Below the pieces are notes generated by a model. It worked only from the letters and a program-made list of their open reading frames with translations, did no database searches and was not told where the DNA came from. The translations under genes and the position numbers were made by a program. A stretch of 29,308 nt of DNA, from assembly GCA_031548675.1 (NCBI GenBank), contig JAVBQU010000073.1, positions 1 to 29,308 of the forward strand, given 5' to 3'. The DNA comes from JAVBQU01 sp031548675. GTDB lineage: Bacteria; Bacteroidota; Bacteroidia; Bacteroidales; P3. Below, in pieces: positions 1-7,599 of this stretch (the first letter of the stretch is position 1; each line of letters opens with the position of its first letter).

Positions 1-59
1 TATATAAATGGTATCTTTTTACTTTATAACTTTTAAACCATGCAACTAAAGTATAATCA

Positions 60-1211
60 ATGAAAAAACTTCTATTCATCATAATTTTTCTCTTGATCCT
101 ATTGGGAGCTAATGCCCAAGAAACCGAAAAAAAATGGTCGCTATCAGGTTATGTAAGCGAAATGCCTTCACTTATGATGATAAGTCCCGACAGCAATTTG
201 CTATGGGAAAATATATTGCATAATCGGTTGGATTTTGAATGGAATCCTTTTGAGAGCTGGAAGTTGAATATCGGAATGCGTAATCGTTTGATTACAGGAA
301 ATATGCTGCAATATAACGGTTATGCCGAATCGATAGGTTTCGATAGGGGTTTGGCTGACCTATCGTGGAATTTGATTGATGAAAAAAACATCTTGCTTAA
401 TAGTTCTTTCGATCGCTTTTTTATTACTTTCGAGAAAAATAAATGGAATGTAAAATTGGGTCGTCAGCGGATTAATTGGGGGCAGACTTTGGTGTGGAAT
501 CCTAACGATATTTTCAATACTTATTCCTATTTTGATTTTGATTATCCCGAACGTCCCGGTTGTGATGCTGTGCGGGTAACTTACTACCGGAGTGCAACGT
601 CTTCTACCGAAGTAGCTGCCAGTGTAAATGCCGAGAGTGATGTTACAGCAGCATTTTTACATCGCTGGAATTACCGGAATACAGATTACCAAGTTATCGG
701 CGGCATACTCAATGAACATGATGTTTTGCTCGGTGGTGCTTGGACAAGCGATTTTAAGGGTTTGAATTTTAGAGGAGAATTTACCTATTTTCATCCGGTC
801 GAAAATTTCTCCGATACTTCGGGAACTATTGCTGTTTCCGTTGGAACCGATTATATGTTTTCTAACTCTTTGATGCTCCAAGCTGAGGTATTGTACAATA
901 ATGTAAATAGTGTTTTTAAACAGTTCGGCGTATTAGGCATATATGCAGTACCCTTATCTGCGAAATATTTATCAGTATCCGACTGGACTTTGTTTGCCCA
1001 AGCTTCCTATCCCATAACTCCCCGTTTTACAGGTAGTTTATCCGGCATGTATTTTGTAGATATACAAACTTTTTATTTAGGAGCTAATGTTACTTTCTCT
1101 TTGGCTGATAATTGGGACTTCTCAGCTATTCTTCAATATTTTACAGGAAACAATAACCAAATCCGTACCCAAACAGCAATGGGTTTTCTCAGGCTGAAAT
1201 ATTCGTTTTAG
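60..1211 (+). CDS. Outer-membrane beta-barrel protein, porin-like
   Basis: A 383-residue protein with a clear signal peptide (MKKLL, a hydrophobic run, cleavage near ANA/Q at residue 19-20). The mature part alternates aromatic and polar residues and ends in a terminal Phe (LRLKYSF), the usual signature of a barrel assembled in the outer membrane by BAM. Around residues 135-165 it contains GRQRINWGQ followed by NPNDIFN and an acidic DFDYPERPG stretch. This resembles the motif of DUF1302-type and related porins, but I cannot name the family firmly. The start is the first ATG and is followed directly by the signal sequence. It precedes gldA by 184 bases and seems to be its own unit. The substrate is unknown. 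Confidence 0.75.
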   Translation: MKKLLFIIIFLLILLGANAQETEKKWSLSGYVSEMPSLMMISPDSNLLWENILHNRLDFEWNPFESWKLNIGMRNRLITGNMLQYNGYAESIGFDRGLADLSWNLIDEKNILLNSSFDRFFITFEKNKWNVKLGRQRINWGQTLVWNPNDIFNTYSYFDFDYPERPGCDAVRVTYYRSATSSTEVAASVNAESDVTAAFLHRWNYRNTDYQVIGGILNEHDVLLGGAWTSDFKGLNFRGEFTYFHPVENFSDTSGTIAVSVGTDYMFSNSLMLQAEVLYNNVNSVFKQFGVLGIYAVPLSAKYLSVSDWTLFAQASYPITPRFTGSLSGMYFVDIQTFYLGANVTFSLADNWDFSAILQYFTGNNNQIRTQTAMGFLRLKYSF

Positions 1212-1365
1212 TTGCTTGATATATTTTAGTTCAAACGTTTAAATGATTATTAGGTTTCGGCATTTGATATTTGCAAAGAAAACATAGGTAAATTAATTAG
1301 CTTAAGAATTACAATCTATTGTCCTAAAAATAAAGAAGGCAATCCCATGAATCCGTAAAAATCAC

Positions 1366-1373
1366 TACCTTTG
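1366..1373 (+). promoter_or_regulatory. Bacteroidetes -7 promoter element for the gldA-type gene
   Basis: TACCTTTG matches the Bacteroidetes -7 consensus TAnnTTTG and lies 22 bases before the ATG. No convincing -33 TTG is seen at the right distance. Confidence 0.55.
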
Positions 1374-1395
1374 CAATTATCAAAAGAACATTGCT

Positions 1396-2310
1396 ATGTC
1401 GATTATTGTAAATAACATTACCAAAATATATGGAAAACAAAAGGCACTTGATAATGTGTCGTTTGAAATAGCCAAAGGCGAGATTGTAGGTTTATTGGGT
1501 CCTAACGGAGCCGGAAAATCTACCATGATGAAAATCATAACCTGTTTTATCCCGCCGACAGAAGGAAATGTAACTGTATGCGGATACGATATTTTTGAAC
1601 AAAGTATAGACGTTCGTAAAAAAATAGGTTATCTTCCCGAACAAAACCCTTTATATCTCGAAATGTATGTCCGCGAATATCTCGAATTTATTGCAGGCAT
1701 TCACCGTTTAGGAAGCAAAACCAAACAAAGGGTTGATGAAATGATAGACATCACCGGTTTGGAGAAAGAGCATAAAAAGAAAATAGGCATGCTTTCAAAA
1801 GGGTATCGCCAACGGGTAGGTTTGGCTCAGGCTTTGATTCATGACCCCGAAGTTTTGATATTAGATGAGCCTACTTCCGGTCTCGATCCTAACCAGATTG
1901 TAGAAATCCGTAATCTGATACAGCAGATAGGCAAGACTAAAACCGTGATGCTTTCGACCCACATAATGCAAGAAGTAGAGGCAATTTGTAACCGTATCAT
2001 TATTATCAATAACGGATGTATTGTAGCTGATGATGCACCCCAGCAAATTACGAGCAAAAATACCGAACGTTATTATATCCAAGTAGAATTCAACAAAGAA
2101 ATTGAACCTAATTTACTCATGACTGTTGAGGGTGTAAAAAGAGTAAACCGGATAGCCGTAAATACTTACAAGATAGAACCCGAAGGAAATATCGACCTGC
2201 GTCAAGCTATTTTTAATTTTGCTGTTCAGAATAATTTAGCTGTTCTAACTATTCAAAAAGAAGTAGAGAAATTAGAACAAATATTCCAACAGTTAACAAC
2301 GAAATCTTAA
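1396..2310 (+). CDS. gldA: GldA-type ABC transporter ATP-binding protein
   Basis: A 304-residue ABC ATPase. Walker A is GPNGAGKST at residues 35-43, the Q-loop region is GYLPEQNPLYLEMYVREYLEF, the signature is LSKGYRQR, Walker B is VLILDEPTSGLDP, and the switch His is in STHIMQEVEA. The LPEQNPLYLEMYVREYL stretch and the length match GldA, the ATPase of the GldA/GldF/GldG transporter known from gliding Flavobacteria. Non-gliding Bacteroidales also carry it, where its role is unclear. The C-terminal 80 residues after the ATPase core are the usual accessory tail. No permease partner (GldF/GldG) lies next to it; the neighbours are a porin and asd, so it must work with subunits encoded elsewhere. 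It has its own TAnnTTTG promoter. Confidence 0.85.
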   Translation: MSIIVNNITKIYGKQKALDNVSFEIAKGEIVGLLGPNGAGKSTMMKIITCFIPPTEGNVTVCGYDIFEQSIDVRKKIGYLPEQNPLYLEMYVREYLEFIAGIHRLGSKTKQRVDEMIDITGLEKEHKKKIGMLSKGYRQRVGLAQALIHDPEVLILDEPTSGLDPNQIVEIRNLIQQIGKTKTVMLSTHIMQEVEAICNRIIIINNGCIVADDAPQQITSKNTERYYIQVEFNKEIEPNLLMTVEGVKRVNRIAVNTYKIEPEGNIDLRQAIFNFAVQNNLAVLTIQKEVEKLEQIFQQLTTKS

Positions 2311-2336
2311 TTTGTGACGCGTAACAAGAGACCAGC

Positions 2337-2370
2337 AAATTTTGAAATCTGAAATTTTGAAACTTGAAAT
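2337..2370 (+). repeat. Imperfect 15-base tandem repeat upstream of asd
   Basis: Two units of 15 bases (AAATTTTGAAATCTG and AAATTTTGAAACTTG) plus a four-base partial third copy end 8 bases before the asd ATG. A similar TTTGAA-core duplication sits in front of miaB. Confidence 0.7.
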
Positions 2371-2378
2371 CAAATAAT

Positions 2379-3368
2379 ATGAAAATCGCTATTGTCGGAG
2401 CTACCGGTTTAGTCGGTAACATTATGTTGAAAGTTTTAGAAGAACAGGGCTTTGCCAATGAAGAAATTTTAGTAGCAGCCTCTTCCAAATCTGTTGGGAA
2501 ATCCATTCCTTTTGCTAATAGACAATTACAGGTGATAAGCATAGACGATTGTATTGCTGCCAAACCTCAAATTGCTATTTTCTCTGCTGGCTCCGCTGTT
2601 TCATTACAATATGCACCTTTGTTTGCTCAAAATGGCACTACAGTTATTGATAATTCTTCGGCTTGGCGGAAAGAAAAGCATATCCCTTTGGTGGTTCCCG
2701 AAATAAACGGAGATATTTTAACCGCAAAAGATAAAATTATAGCCAATCCCAATTGCTCAACCATCCAAATGGTAGCAGCCTTGTGTCCACTGCATCAAAC
2801 TTATGGTATCAAACGAATCGTAGTTTCTACCTACCAAAGTGTAACCGGAACAGGTGTAAAAGCTGTACAGCAATTGAAAGACGAATGCAAAGGATTACAG
2901 GCAGAAGCAGTGTATCCTCATCCCATTCATAATAATCTTTTCCCCCATGGAGGTAATTTTTTGGATAACGGCTATACTACTGAAGAAGAAAAACTGGTAG
3001 ACGAAACCCGTAAAATTTTAGGAGATGACAGCTTGCAGATTACGGCTACCGTAGTTCGTGTTCCGGTTATGGGCGGACATTCCGAAGCAGTAAATATAGA
3101 ATTTCATAAAGAATACGATTTGAAAGATATAAAGCCTTTGCTTGAAAAAACCAAAGGAATTGTTGTACAAGATGATATTACAAATAATCACTATCCTACA
3201 CCTTTGCACAGCGAAGGAAAAGATGAGGTTTTTGTAGGACGCATCCGCCGTGATTTTTCTCAACCTAAAACTTTAAATATATGGGTGGTATCAGATAATC
3301 TCCGCAAGGGAGCCGCTACCAATTCCATACAGATAGCCCAATATTTAATTGAAAACAAGTTGATTTAG
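2379..3368 (+). CDS. asd: Aspartate-semialdehyde dehydrogenase
   Basis: Reduces aspartyl phosphate to aspartate semialdehyde with NADPH, the branch point to lysine/diaminopimelate, threonine and methionine. With the start chosen here it has 329 residues. The N-terminal dinucleotide loop is GATGLVG at residues 7-13, the catalytic Cys126 is in ANPNCSTIQM, and the catalytic His234 is in VPVMGGHSE. Reading can be extended five codons upstream to a TTG at 2364, but that TTG lies inside a tandem repeat. The ATG at 2379 opens directly into the conserved MKIAIVGATG, so I use it. The DUF3990 gene follows only 17 bases after the stop. Confidence 0.95.
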   Translation: MKIAIVGATGLVGNIMLKVLEEQGFANEEILVAASSKSVGKSIPFANRQLQVISIDDCIAAKPQIAIFSAGSAVSLQYAPLFAQNGTTVIDNSSAWRKEKHIPLVVPEINGDILTAKDKIIANPNCSTIQMVAALCPLHQTYGIKRIVVSTYQSVTGTGVKAVQQLKDECKGLQAEAVYPHPIHNNLFPHGGNFLDNGYTTEEEKLVDETRKILGDDSLQITATVVRVPVMGGHSEAVNIEFHKEYDLKDIKPLLEKTKGIVVQDDITNNHYPTPLHSEGKDEVFVGRIRRDFSQPKTLNIWVVSDNLRKGAATNSIQIAQYLIENKLI

Positions 3369-3385
3369 GTGGTTAAATATAGGCT

Positions 3386-3838
3386 ATGAAAGTATATCAC
3401 GGTAGTTATGAGGCAATAGAAACGCCTGAAATTTTAAAAAGCAAGTTTCCAAAGGATTTTGGAGAAGGTTTTTATTGCACCGAGTTAGAAGGACAAGCTG
3501 TCCGGTGGGCAAGCCGTTATGATACAGCTGTTGTTTCTATTTATGAATATACACCTGAAAAGAATATTAAAATACTTGTTTTCGAGGAAATGACGGAAGA
3601 ATGGCTTGATTTTATTGTTGATTGCCGTTCAGGAGGAAAGCACAACTTCGATATTGTAATTGGAGCGATGGCGAATGACCAAATTTACAATTATATATCT
3701 GATTTTATAGATGGCATACTTACCCGTGAACAGTTTTGGGCTTTAGCAAAATTCAAGCACCCGACGCATCAGATTTGTTTTTGTAGCAACAAAGCATTAG
3801 AAACTTTACAATTTATTAATTATAAAGAAATTAAATAA
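3386..3838 (+). CDS. DUF3990-type protein, putative ADP-ribosyltransferase-fold toxin
   Basis: A 150-residue cytoplasmic protein that opens with YHGS. It has the block KDFGEGFYCTELEGQAVRWA (about residues 23-42), then VIGAMANDQIYNYI (about residues 92-105), and ends with HQICFCSNKALETLQF. These blocks are the hallmark of DUF3990, which family knowledge places in the ADP-ribosyltransferase superfamily. The YHG His and the GFYCT Tyr sit where PARP-like enzymes hold NAD. DUF3990 genes are commonly found in small two- or three-gene sets and are suspected toxins, but I infer toxicity rather than see it. The partner gene starts two bases after its stop, which suggests translational coupling. No separate promoter is visible, so it may be read through from asd. 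Confidence 0.75.
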   Translation: MKVYHGSYEAIETPEILKSKFPKDFGEGFYCTELEGQAVRWASRYDTAVVSIYEYTPEKNIKILVFEEMTEEWLDFIVDCRSGGKHNFDIVIGAMANDQIYNYISDFIDGILTREQFWALAKFKHPTHQICFCSNKALETLQFINYKEIK

Positions 3839-3840
3839 TC

Positions 3841-4296
3841 ATGACGGGTAGAGAGGATAAAAATGCAAATAATCTGTTTTTTCTTTGCTCTTTGATTGAA
3901 TATATAGGCAGAAAAACAAAAAATCATCGTAATGTGGTTGTAAATGCCATTGGGAAAAATGATTTACAACATATTTTTGATTTAGCAGATGTTTACCACA
4001 GCGAAAATATAGACAAGTTGGCATTTGAATTTACAAAAAAGCATGGTATAGAAAATGGAGTATTCGACAATATTTCAAATGCAAAATATGCAATACCTAC
4101 GCACTGGGATATAGGAAAAGTCTATAAACGTTTAATTATCGATATTCATAAAAAAGAAAATAAACCATTAATCGATATACTTTCAGAGGTTTACAACTCG
4201 TGGCTATCTCGGAAAATAGAAGATTTCAACAGTAGTGTTTATTACGAAAGTCCCGAATATCTCTTTCAGTCGTATTTGACAGGCGAGAGCTTATAA
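3841..4296 (+). CDS. Partner of the DUF3990 protein, candidate antitoxin or cofactor
   Basis: A 151-residue protein without a signal peptide or membrane segment, mostly predicted helical. An N-terminal helix (NNLFFLCSLIEYIGRKTK) precedes LADVYHSENIDKLAFEF, and the centre carries YAIPTHWDIGKVYKRLIIDI, a block that looks conserved in form. I do not recognise a named domain. The N-terminal FxxxxIEYxxxKT pattern faintly recalls DUF3791, the small protein often next to DUF3990, but this one is about twice as long. It starts two bases after the DUF3990 stop, so the two are almost certainly translated together. Which of the two is harmful and which protective cannot be decided from sequence alone. 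Confidence 0.6.
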   Translation: MTGREDKNANNLFFLCSLIEYIGRKTKNHRNVVVNAIGKNDLQHIFDLADVYHSENIDKLAFEFTKKHGIENGVFDNISNAKYAIPTHWDIGKVYKRLIIDIHKKENKPLIDILSEVYNSWLSRKIEDFNSSVYYESPEYLFQSYLTGESL

Positions 4297-4412
4297 AATA
4301 ATTCGAGACAAGAGTAAAATCTGAAATAATAAAATCATCAGTGTAACAAACAAATAGTAAAACGATAAACTGTAAATATTGAATATAAACAATTCAACGA
4401 CTCAACAAAAAT

Positions 4413-4420
4413 TACCTTTG
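4413..4420 (+). promoter_or_regulatory. -7 promoter element for miaB
   Basis: TACCTTTG matches TAnnTTTG, with 26 bases between it and the chosen miaB ATG. It lies inside the first copy of a 17-base tandem repeat. No clear -33 TTG is seen. Confidence 0.5.
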
Positions 4421-4447
4421 AACTTTAAAAACCTTTGAACCTTAAAA
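4414..4447 (+). repeat. 17-base tandem duplication running into the miaB start codon
   Basis: ACCTTTGAACTTTAAAA (4414-4430) is followed directly by ACCTTTGAACCTTAAAA (4431-4447), with one mismatch. The last base is the A of the miaB ATG. The first copy supplies the -7 promoter element. Confidence 0.8.
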
Positions 4448-5775
4448 TGTCTTCTCCCAAAAAAATATTTATCGAAACCTACGGATGCCAGATGAATTTT
4501 GCCGATAGCGAAATTATTGGTTCCATTATGTCTGGCGAAGGATACGAAATAACGACTGATATAAAAGAAGCAGATGCTATTTTTGTAAATACCTGTTCTA
4601 TCCGCGACCATGCCGAACAACGTGTATTGAAGCGGCTACAAGAATTGAACAGCCTGAAAAAGAAAAAACCCGATTTAAAAATTGGGGTGTTGGGCTGTAT
4701 GGCAGAGCGGATGAAAGACCAGCTTTTCGAAACCGAAAAAGCAGTAGATATTATTGCCGGTCCCGATTCTTACCGCGAACTTCCTAAATTGCTCGATATT
4801 GCCGAAACCGGACAAAAAGCAGCCAATGTATTGCTTTCCGAAGAAGAAACTTATGCCGAAATAGATCCTGTGCGTTTAGACAGCAATGGTATCTCGGCTT
4901 TTATCTCTATCATGCGGGGATGCGAGAATTTTTGTGCCTATTGTGTAGTGCCTTATACACGAGGCAAAGAACGCAGCCGCGATCCGCAAACCATTGTCGG
5001 CGAAGCCAAAAACTTATTTGAAAAAGGATACAAAGAAATTACTTTACTAGGACAAAATGTAAATTCGTATTGCTGGGAAAAAGACGGAGAAACTGTCAAT
5101 TTTGCAAAACTGATGGCACTTGTTGCAGAGATAAACCCATTGCTTAGGGTACGATTCTCTACTTCACACCCCAAAGATATTTCCGACGAATTGCTCCAAA
5201 CGATTGCCCAATATCCCAATATCTGCAAATATATCCACTTGCCGGCTCAGTCAGGCAGCGACAAAGTTTTAGATTTGATGCGGAGGAAATATACCCGCCA
5301 ATGGTATATGGATAGAATTACAGCTATCAAAACCTTGATTCCCGATTGTGCAATAAGTACCGACTTAATTGCCGGATTCTGCACCGAATCCGAAGAAGAC
5401 CATCAAGATACGCTTTCGTTAATGGAATGGGTAGGTTACGAATATGCGTTTATGTTTAAATATTCCGAACGTCCCAATACGATAGCAGCCAAAAAATATA
5501 AAGATGATATTTCCGAAGAAGTAAAAACCCGCCGTTTAGAAGAGATTATTGCTTTGCAGCAAAAACTTTCGTTAGCAAGCAACCAAAGAGATATAGGCAA
5601 GGTTTTTGAAGTATTGGTAGAAAATACTTCCCGTAAATCGGATGATTTCCTGATGGGCAGAAACAGCCAGAATAAAGTGGTGGTTTTTCCTAGAAACAAT
5701 GTTCAAATAGGCGATTATGTGCAGGTAAAAGTTACAAGTTGTACTTCTGCTACCTTAAAAGGAGAACAGGTTTAA
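4447..5775 (+). CDS. miaB: tRNA-2-methylthio-N6-dimethylallyladenosine synthase
   Basis: A radical SAM enzyme that adds a methylthio group to position 2 of i6A37 in tRNAs reading codons that start with U. The 442-residue protein shows the N-terminal UPF0004 domain with three iron-sulfur cysteines: C14 in ETYGCQMNFADSE, C50 in VNTCSIRDHAEQ and C84 in VLGCMAERM. The radical SAM motif is C159xxxC163xxC166 in RGCENFCAYCVVPYTRG. A C-terminal TRAM-like domain follows (about residues 380-440). ETYGCQMN and NTCSIRDHAEQ favour MiaB over the related MtaB and RimO. A TTG four codons upstream at 4435 is in frame but lies inside the duplicated repeat, so ATG at 4447 is chosen. It appears to be transcribed alone. 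Confidence 0.95.
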   Translation: MSSPKKIFIETYGCQMNFADSEIIGSIMSGEGYEITTDIKEADAIFVNTCSIRDHAEQRVLKRLQELNSLKKKKPDLKIGVLGCMAERMKDQLFETEKAVDIIAGPDSYRELPKLLDIAETGQKAANVLLSEEETYAEIDPVRLDSNGISAFISIMRGCENFCAYCVVPYTRGKERSRDPQTIVGEAKNLFEKGYKEITLLGQNVNSYCWEKDGETVNFAKLMALVAEINPLLRVRFSTSHPKDISDELLQTIAQYPNICKYIHLPAQSGSDKVLDLMRRKYTRQWYMDRITAIKTLIPDCAISTDLIAGFCTESEEDHQDTLSLMEWVGYEYAFMFKYSERPNTIAAKKYKDDISEEVKTRRLEEIIALQQKLSLASNQRDIGKVFEVLVENTSRKSDDFLMGRNSQNKVVVFPRNNVQIGDYVQVKVTSCTSATLKGEQV

Positions 5776-5794
5776 AATGATGTACATCATTTTA
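5773..5794. promoter_or_regulatory. Perfect 22-base palindrome after miaB
   Basis: Arm TAAAATGATGT (5773-5783) is followed directly by its exact reverse complement ACATCATTTTA (5784-5794). The first three bases are the miaB stop codon. It ends 19 bases upstream of the -33 region of the next promoter. It could be an operator for the DUF1573-type gene or a weak terminator; with no loop and no long T run, the operator reading is somewhat preferred. Confidence 0.45.
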
Positions 5795-5813
5795 TTCTTA
5801 ACTATATGGTAGA

Positions 5814-5843
5814 TTTTGATAAATAAAACTTTTTGTACATTTG
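5814..5843 (+). promoter_or_regulatory. Promoter of the DUF1573-type gene (-33 and -7)
   Basis: TTTTG at 5814-5818 and TACATTTG at 5836-5843 are separated by 17 bases. They match the Bacteroidetes TTTG / TAnnTTTG pair, and the -7 element is followed by C. This is one of the best promoters in the window. The ATG lies 27 bases downstream. Confidence 0.75.
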
Positions 5844-5870
5844 CATATAGAGAATTAAAAGAATCAAATT

Positions 5871-6944
5871 ATGAGGAGAATTTATTTTATTATTACTCTT
5901 GCACTTATAAGCATGCCTGCTATCGGACAAGTAAGGTTGAAGTTTATTAATGAAAATGTAAATGTAGGAAAAATCCAACAAGACAGTCTGCCCGTTAGCT
6001 TTTATTTCTCATATAAAAACCTGTCCAATCAGGCTGTTGCTATATCTTCTATCCAACCAAGTTCAAACAACGTTAAATCCTTATCGAAAATATCCAGCGT
6101 GGCAGCCGGAAAAGATGGAGCCATAGCATTTCAGTATATAAATGCTAAAACCACAGGAAAATTTAAAGAACAAATTATAGTTCAAACAGACGATCCTGCC
6201 CAAAAAGAAAAAACGCTTTTTGTATATGGAGAAATAGTTCCTCGTCCGCAAAAAGGCTTAAATGATTATTCTTACGACATCGGAGGATTAAGCATAGCCA
6301 AGAAACAAGTTTATTTAGGCGAGTATTCAAGTTCAGGAACCAAAACAGAATCTTTTATCGTATACAATAATTCGCAAAAGACGATGACGATTCAGAATTC
6401 GCCGGATAATAAACCTTATATTTCGTGTAAGGTAACCCCTTCTACTATAGCCCCTAAAAAAACCGCTATTGTGAATGTAGCATACAATTGCAAAGCCAAA
6501 AGAGACTTTGGGTTGGTAAAAGATACCCTGCTGCTGCTTACCGATGATGAAGCCATGCCGACTAAATTGGTTCATGTAGCTATCGAAATCCAAGAAGATT
6601 TTTCGAAAATAACCAGAGAAACATTGCCTTTAGCCCCTAAAATCAGTATTTCCGATAATGTATTTAATTTCGGGAAAGTAAAACAAGGCACGATGGTAGA
6701 ATGCGAATTTGTTATCCGTAACACAGGGAAAAAAGAACTCGTAATCCGCAAAATATGGTCGGAAAACGAAAATATAAATGCAGATATATTTCCACGCATA
6801 CGGAATAATAAAGATTTTCCATTAAAAATTGCTTTTATGACCGACCAATTATCCGGTTCGGTAATGGAAAAAATATACTTAGTAAGCAACGACCCTCAAA
6901 AACCCAAACTAAGCCTTTATATCGAAGGTACAATTATTCCATAA
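5871..6944 (+). CDS. Secreted DUF1573-type Ig-like repeat protein
   Basis: A 357-residue exported protein with signal peptide MRRIYFIITLALISMPAIG/Q. The mature part holds about three tandem beta-sandwich domains of DUF1573/ASPM-SPD-2-Hydin type. The last (about residues 255-357) shows the pattern best: FNFGKVKQGTMVECEFVIRN followed by TGKKELVIRKI and a closing SNDPQKPKLSLYIEG. The first (about residues 22-125) is FINENVNVGKIQQDSLPVSF to TDDPAQ. The Cys-Gly-Cys-Thr motif common in DUF1573 is absent. No lipobox is present, so it is probably periplasmic or secreted. Such proteins are abundant in Bacteroidales and their role is unknown. folK starts 40 bases after the stop and may be cotranscribed. 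Confidence 0.8.
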   Translation: MRRIYFIITLALISMPAIGQVRLKFINENVNVGKIQQDSLPVSFYFSYKNLSNQAVAISSIQPSSNNVKSLSKISSVAAGKDGAIAFQYINAKTTGKFKEQIIVQTDDPAQKEKTLFVYGEIVPRPQKGLNDYSYDIGGLSIAKKQVYLGEYSSSGTKTESFIVYNNSQKTMTIQNSPDNKPYISCKVTPSTIAPKKTAIVNVAYNCKAKRDFGLVKDTLLLLTDDEAMPTKLVHVAIEIQEDFSKITRETLPLAPKISISDNVFNFGKVKQGTMVECEFVIRNTGKKELVIRKIWSENENINADIFPRIRNNKDFPLKIAFMTDQLSGSVMEKIYLVSNDPQKPKLSLYIEGTIIP

Positions 6945-6984
6945 TTACTATAAATTGTCGTTGCTTAAAAATTTCTATTGAGGC

Positions 6985-7482
6985 ATGAATACAGTCTATA
7001 TACTTTTAGGCAGTAACTTGGGTAACCGGCAGGAACTGTTGCAGCAAGCCTGTGCAGAACTCGAATCAGAAGTAGGAACTATTATTCGAAAGTCTTCTTT
7101 GTACGAATCCGAACCTTGGGGATTTGAATCCGAAAATATTTTTTTGAACCAAGTACTTTGTTTACAAACTGCATTGAGTGCAACAAAAATCTTAGAAAAG
7201 ACTTTGGCTGTTGAAAGCCGTATGGGGAGAGAAAGACATAATACTACCGAAACCTACGAATCTCGCTTGATTGACATAGATATGCTGTTTTTCAACAGCG
7301 AAATTATTAATCTGCAAAATTTGATTGTTCCCCATCCCCGTTTGCATCTACGCCGTTTTACCTTGATGCCGTTGCAGGAAATTGCATCCGGTTTTGTGCA
7401 TCCGGTTTTCGGAAAAACCATGCAGGAATTGCTTAATCAGTGTGAAGATGAATCGGGAGTTAGTAAATTAGAATTTAGTTAA
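6985..7482 (+). CDS. folK: 2-amino-4-hydroxy-6-hydroxymethyldihydropteridine pyrophosphokinase
   Basis: Transfers pyrophosphate from ATP to 6-hydroxymethyl-dihydropterin in folate synthesis. The 165-residue length is typical of the single-domain enzyme. The N-terminus has LLGSNLGNR, the middle has SSLYESEPWGF and NQVL, the signature segment is GRERH plus ESRLIDIDMLFF, and PHPRLHLRRFTLMPL follows; all are HPPK motifs. The acidic DID pair provides the magnesium ligands. The first ATG opens directly into the conserved strand. It follows the DUF1573-type gene by 40 bases. A short repeat shared with two other 3' regions starts at its stop codon. Confidence 0.95.
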   Translation: MNTVYILLGSNLGNRQELLQQACAELESEVGTIIRKSSLYESEPWGFESENIFLNQVLCLQTALSATKILEKTLAVESRMGRERHNTTETYESRLIDIDMLFFNSEIINLQNLIVPHPRLHLRRFTLMPLQEIASGFVHPVFGKTMQELLNQCEDESGVSKLEFS

Positions 7483-7502
7483 TAAGTAAACAAGTTGGCG
7501 AG
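7481..7502 (+). repeat. Copy 1 of a short repeat after a stop codon (folK)
   Basis: AAGTAAACAAGTTGGCGAG overlaps and follows the folK stop. It closely matches segments after the stops of the pentapeptide lipoprotein gene (9881-9920) and rodA (16853-16887, - strand). Confidence 0.5.
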
Positions 7503-7599
7503 TTTAATTCTTGAAGCCTTCCTGTTTATCTGTGTAATAAAAATATCCCATAAACTTTTTAACTCTACAAACGTTCAAACTTTATAAATAAATAAACAA

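Noticed and set aside
2364..2378. TTG start for asd.
   Set aside because: It falls inside a tandem repeat, and the ATG at 2379 opens straight into the conserved N-terminus.
4435..4446. TTG start for miaB.
   Set aside because: It falls inside the 17-base duplication; the ATG at 4447 is the family-like start.
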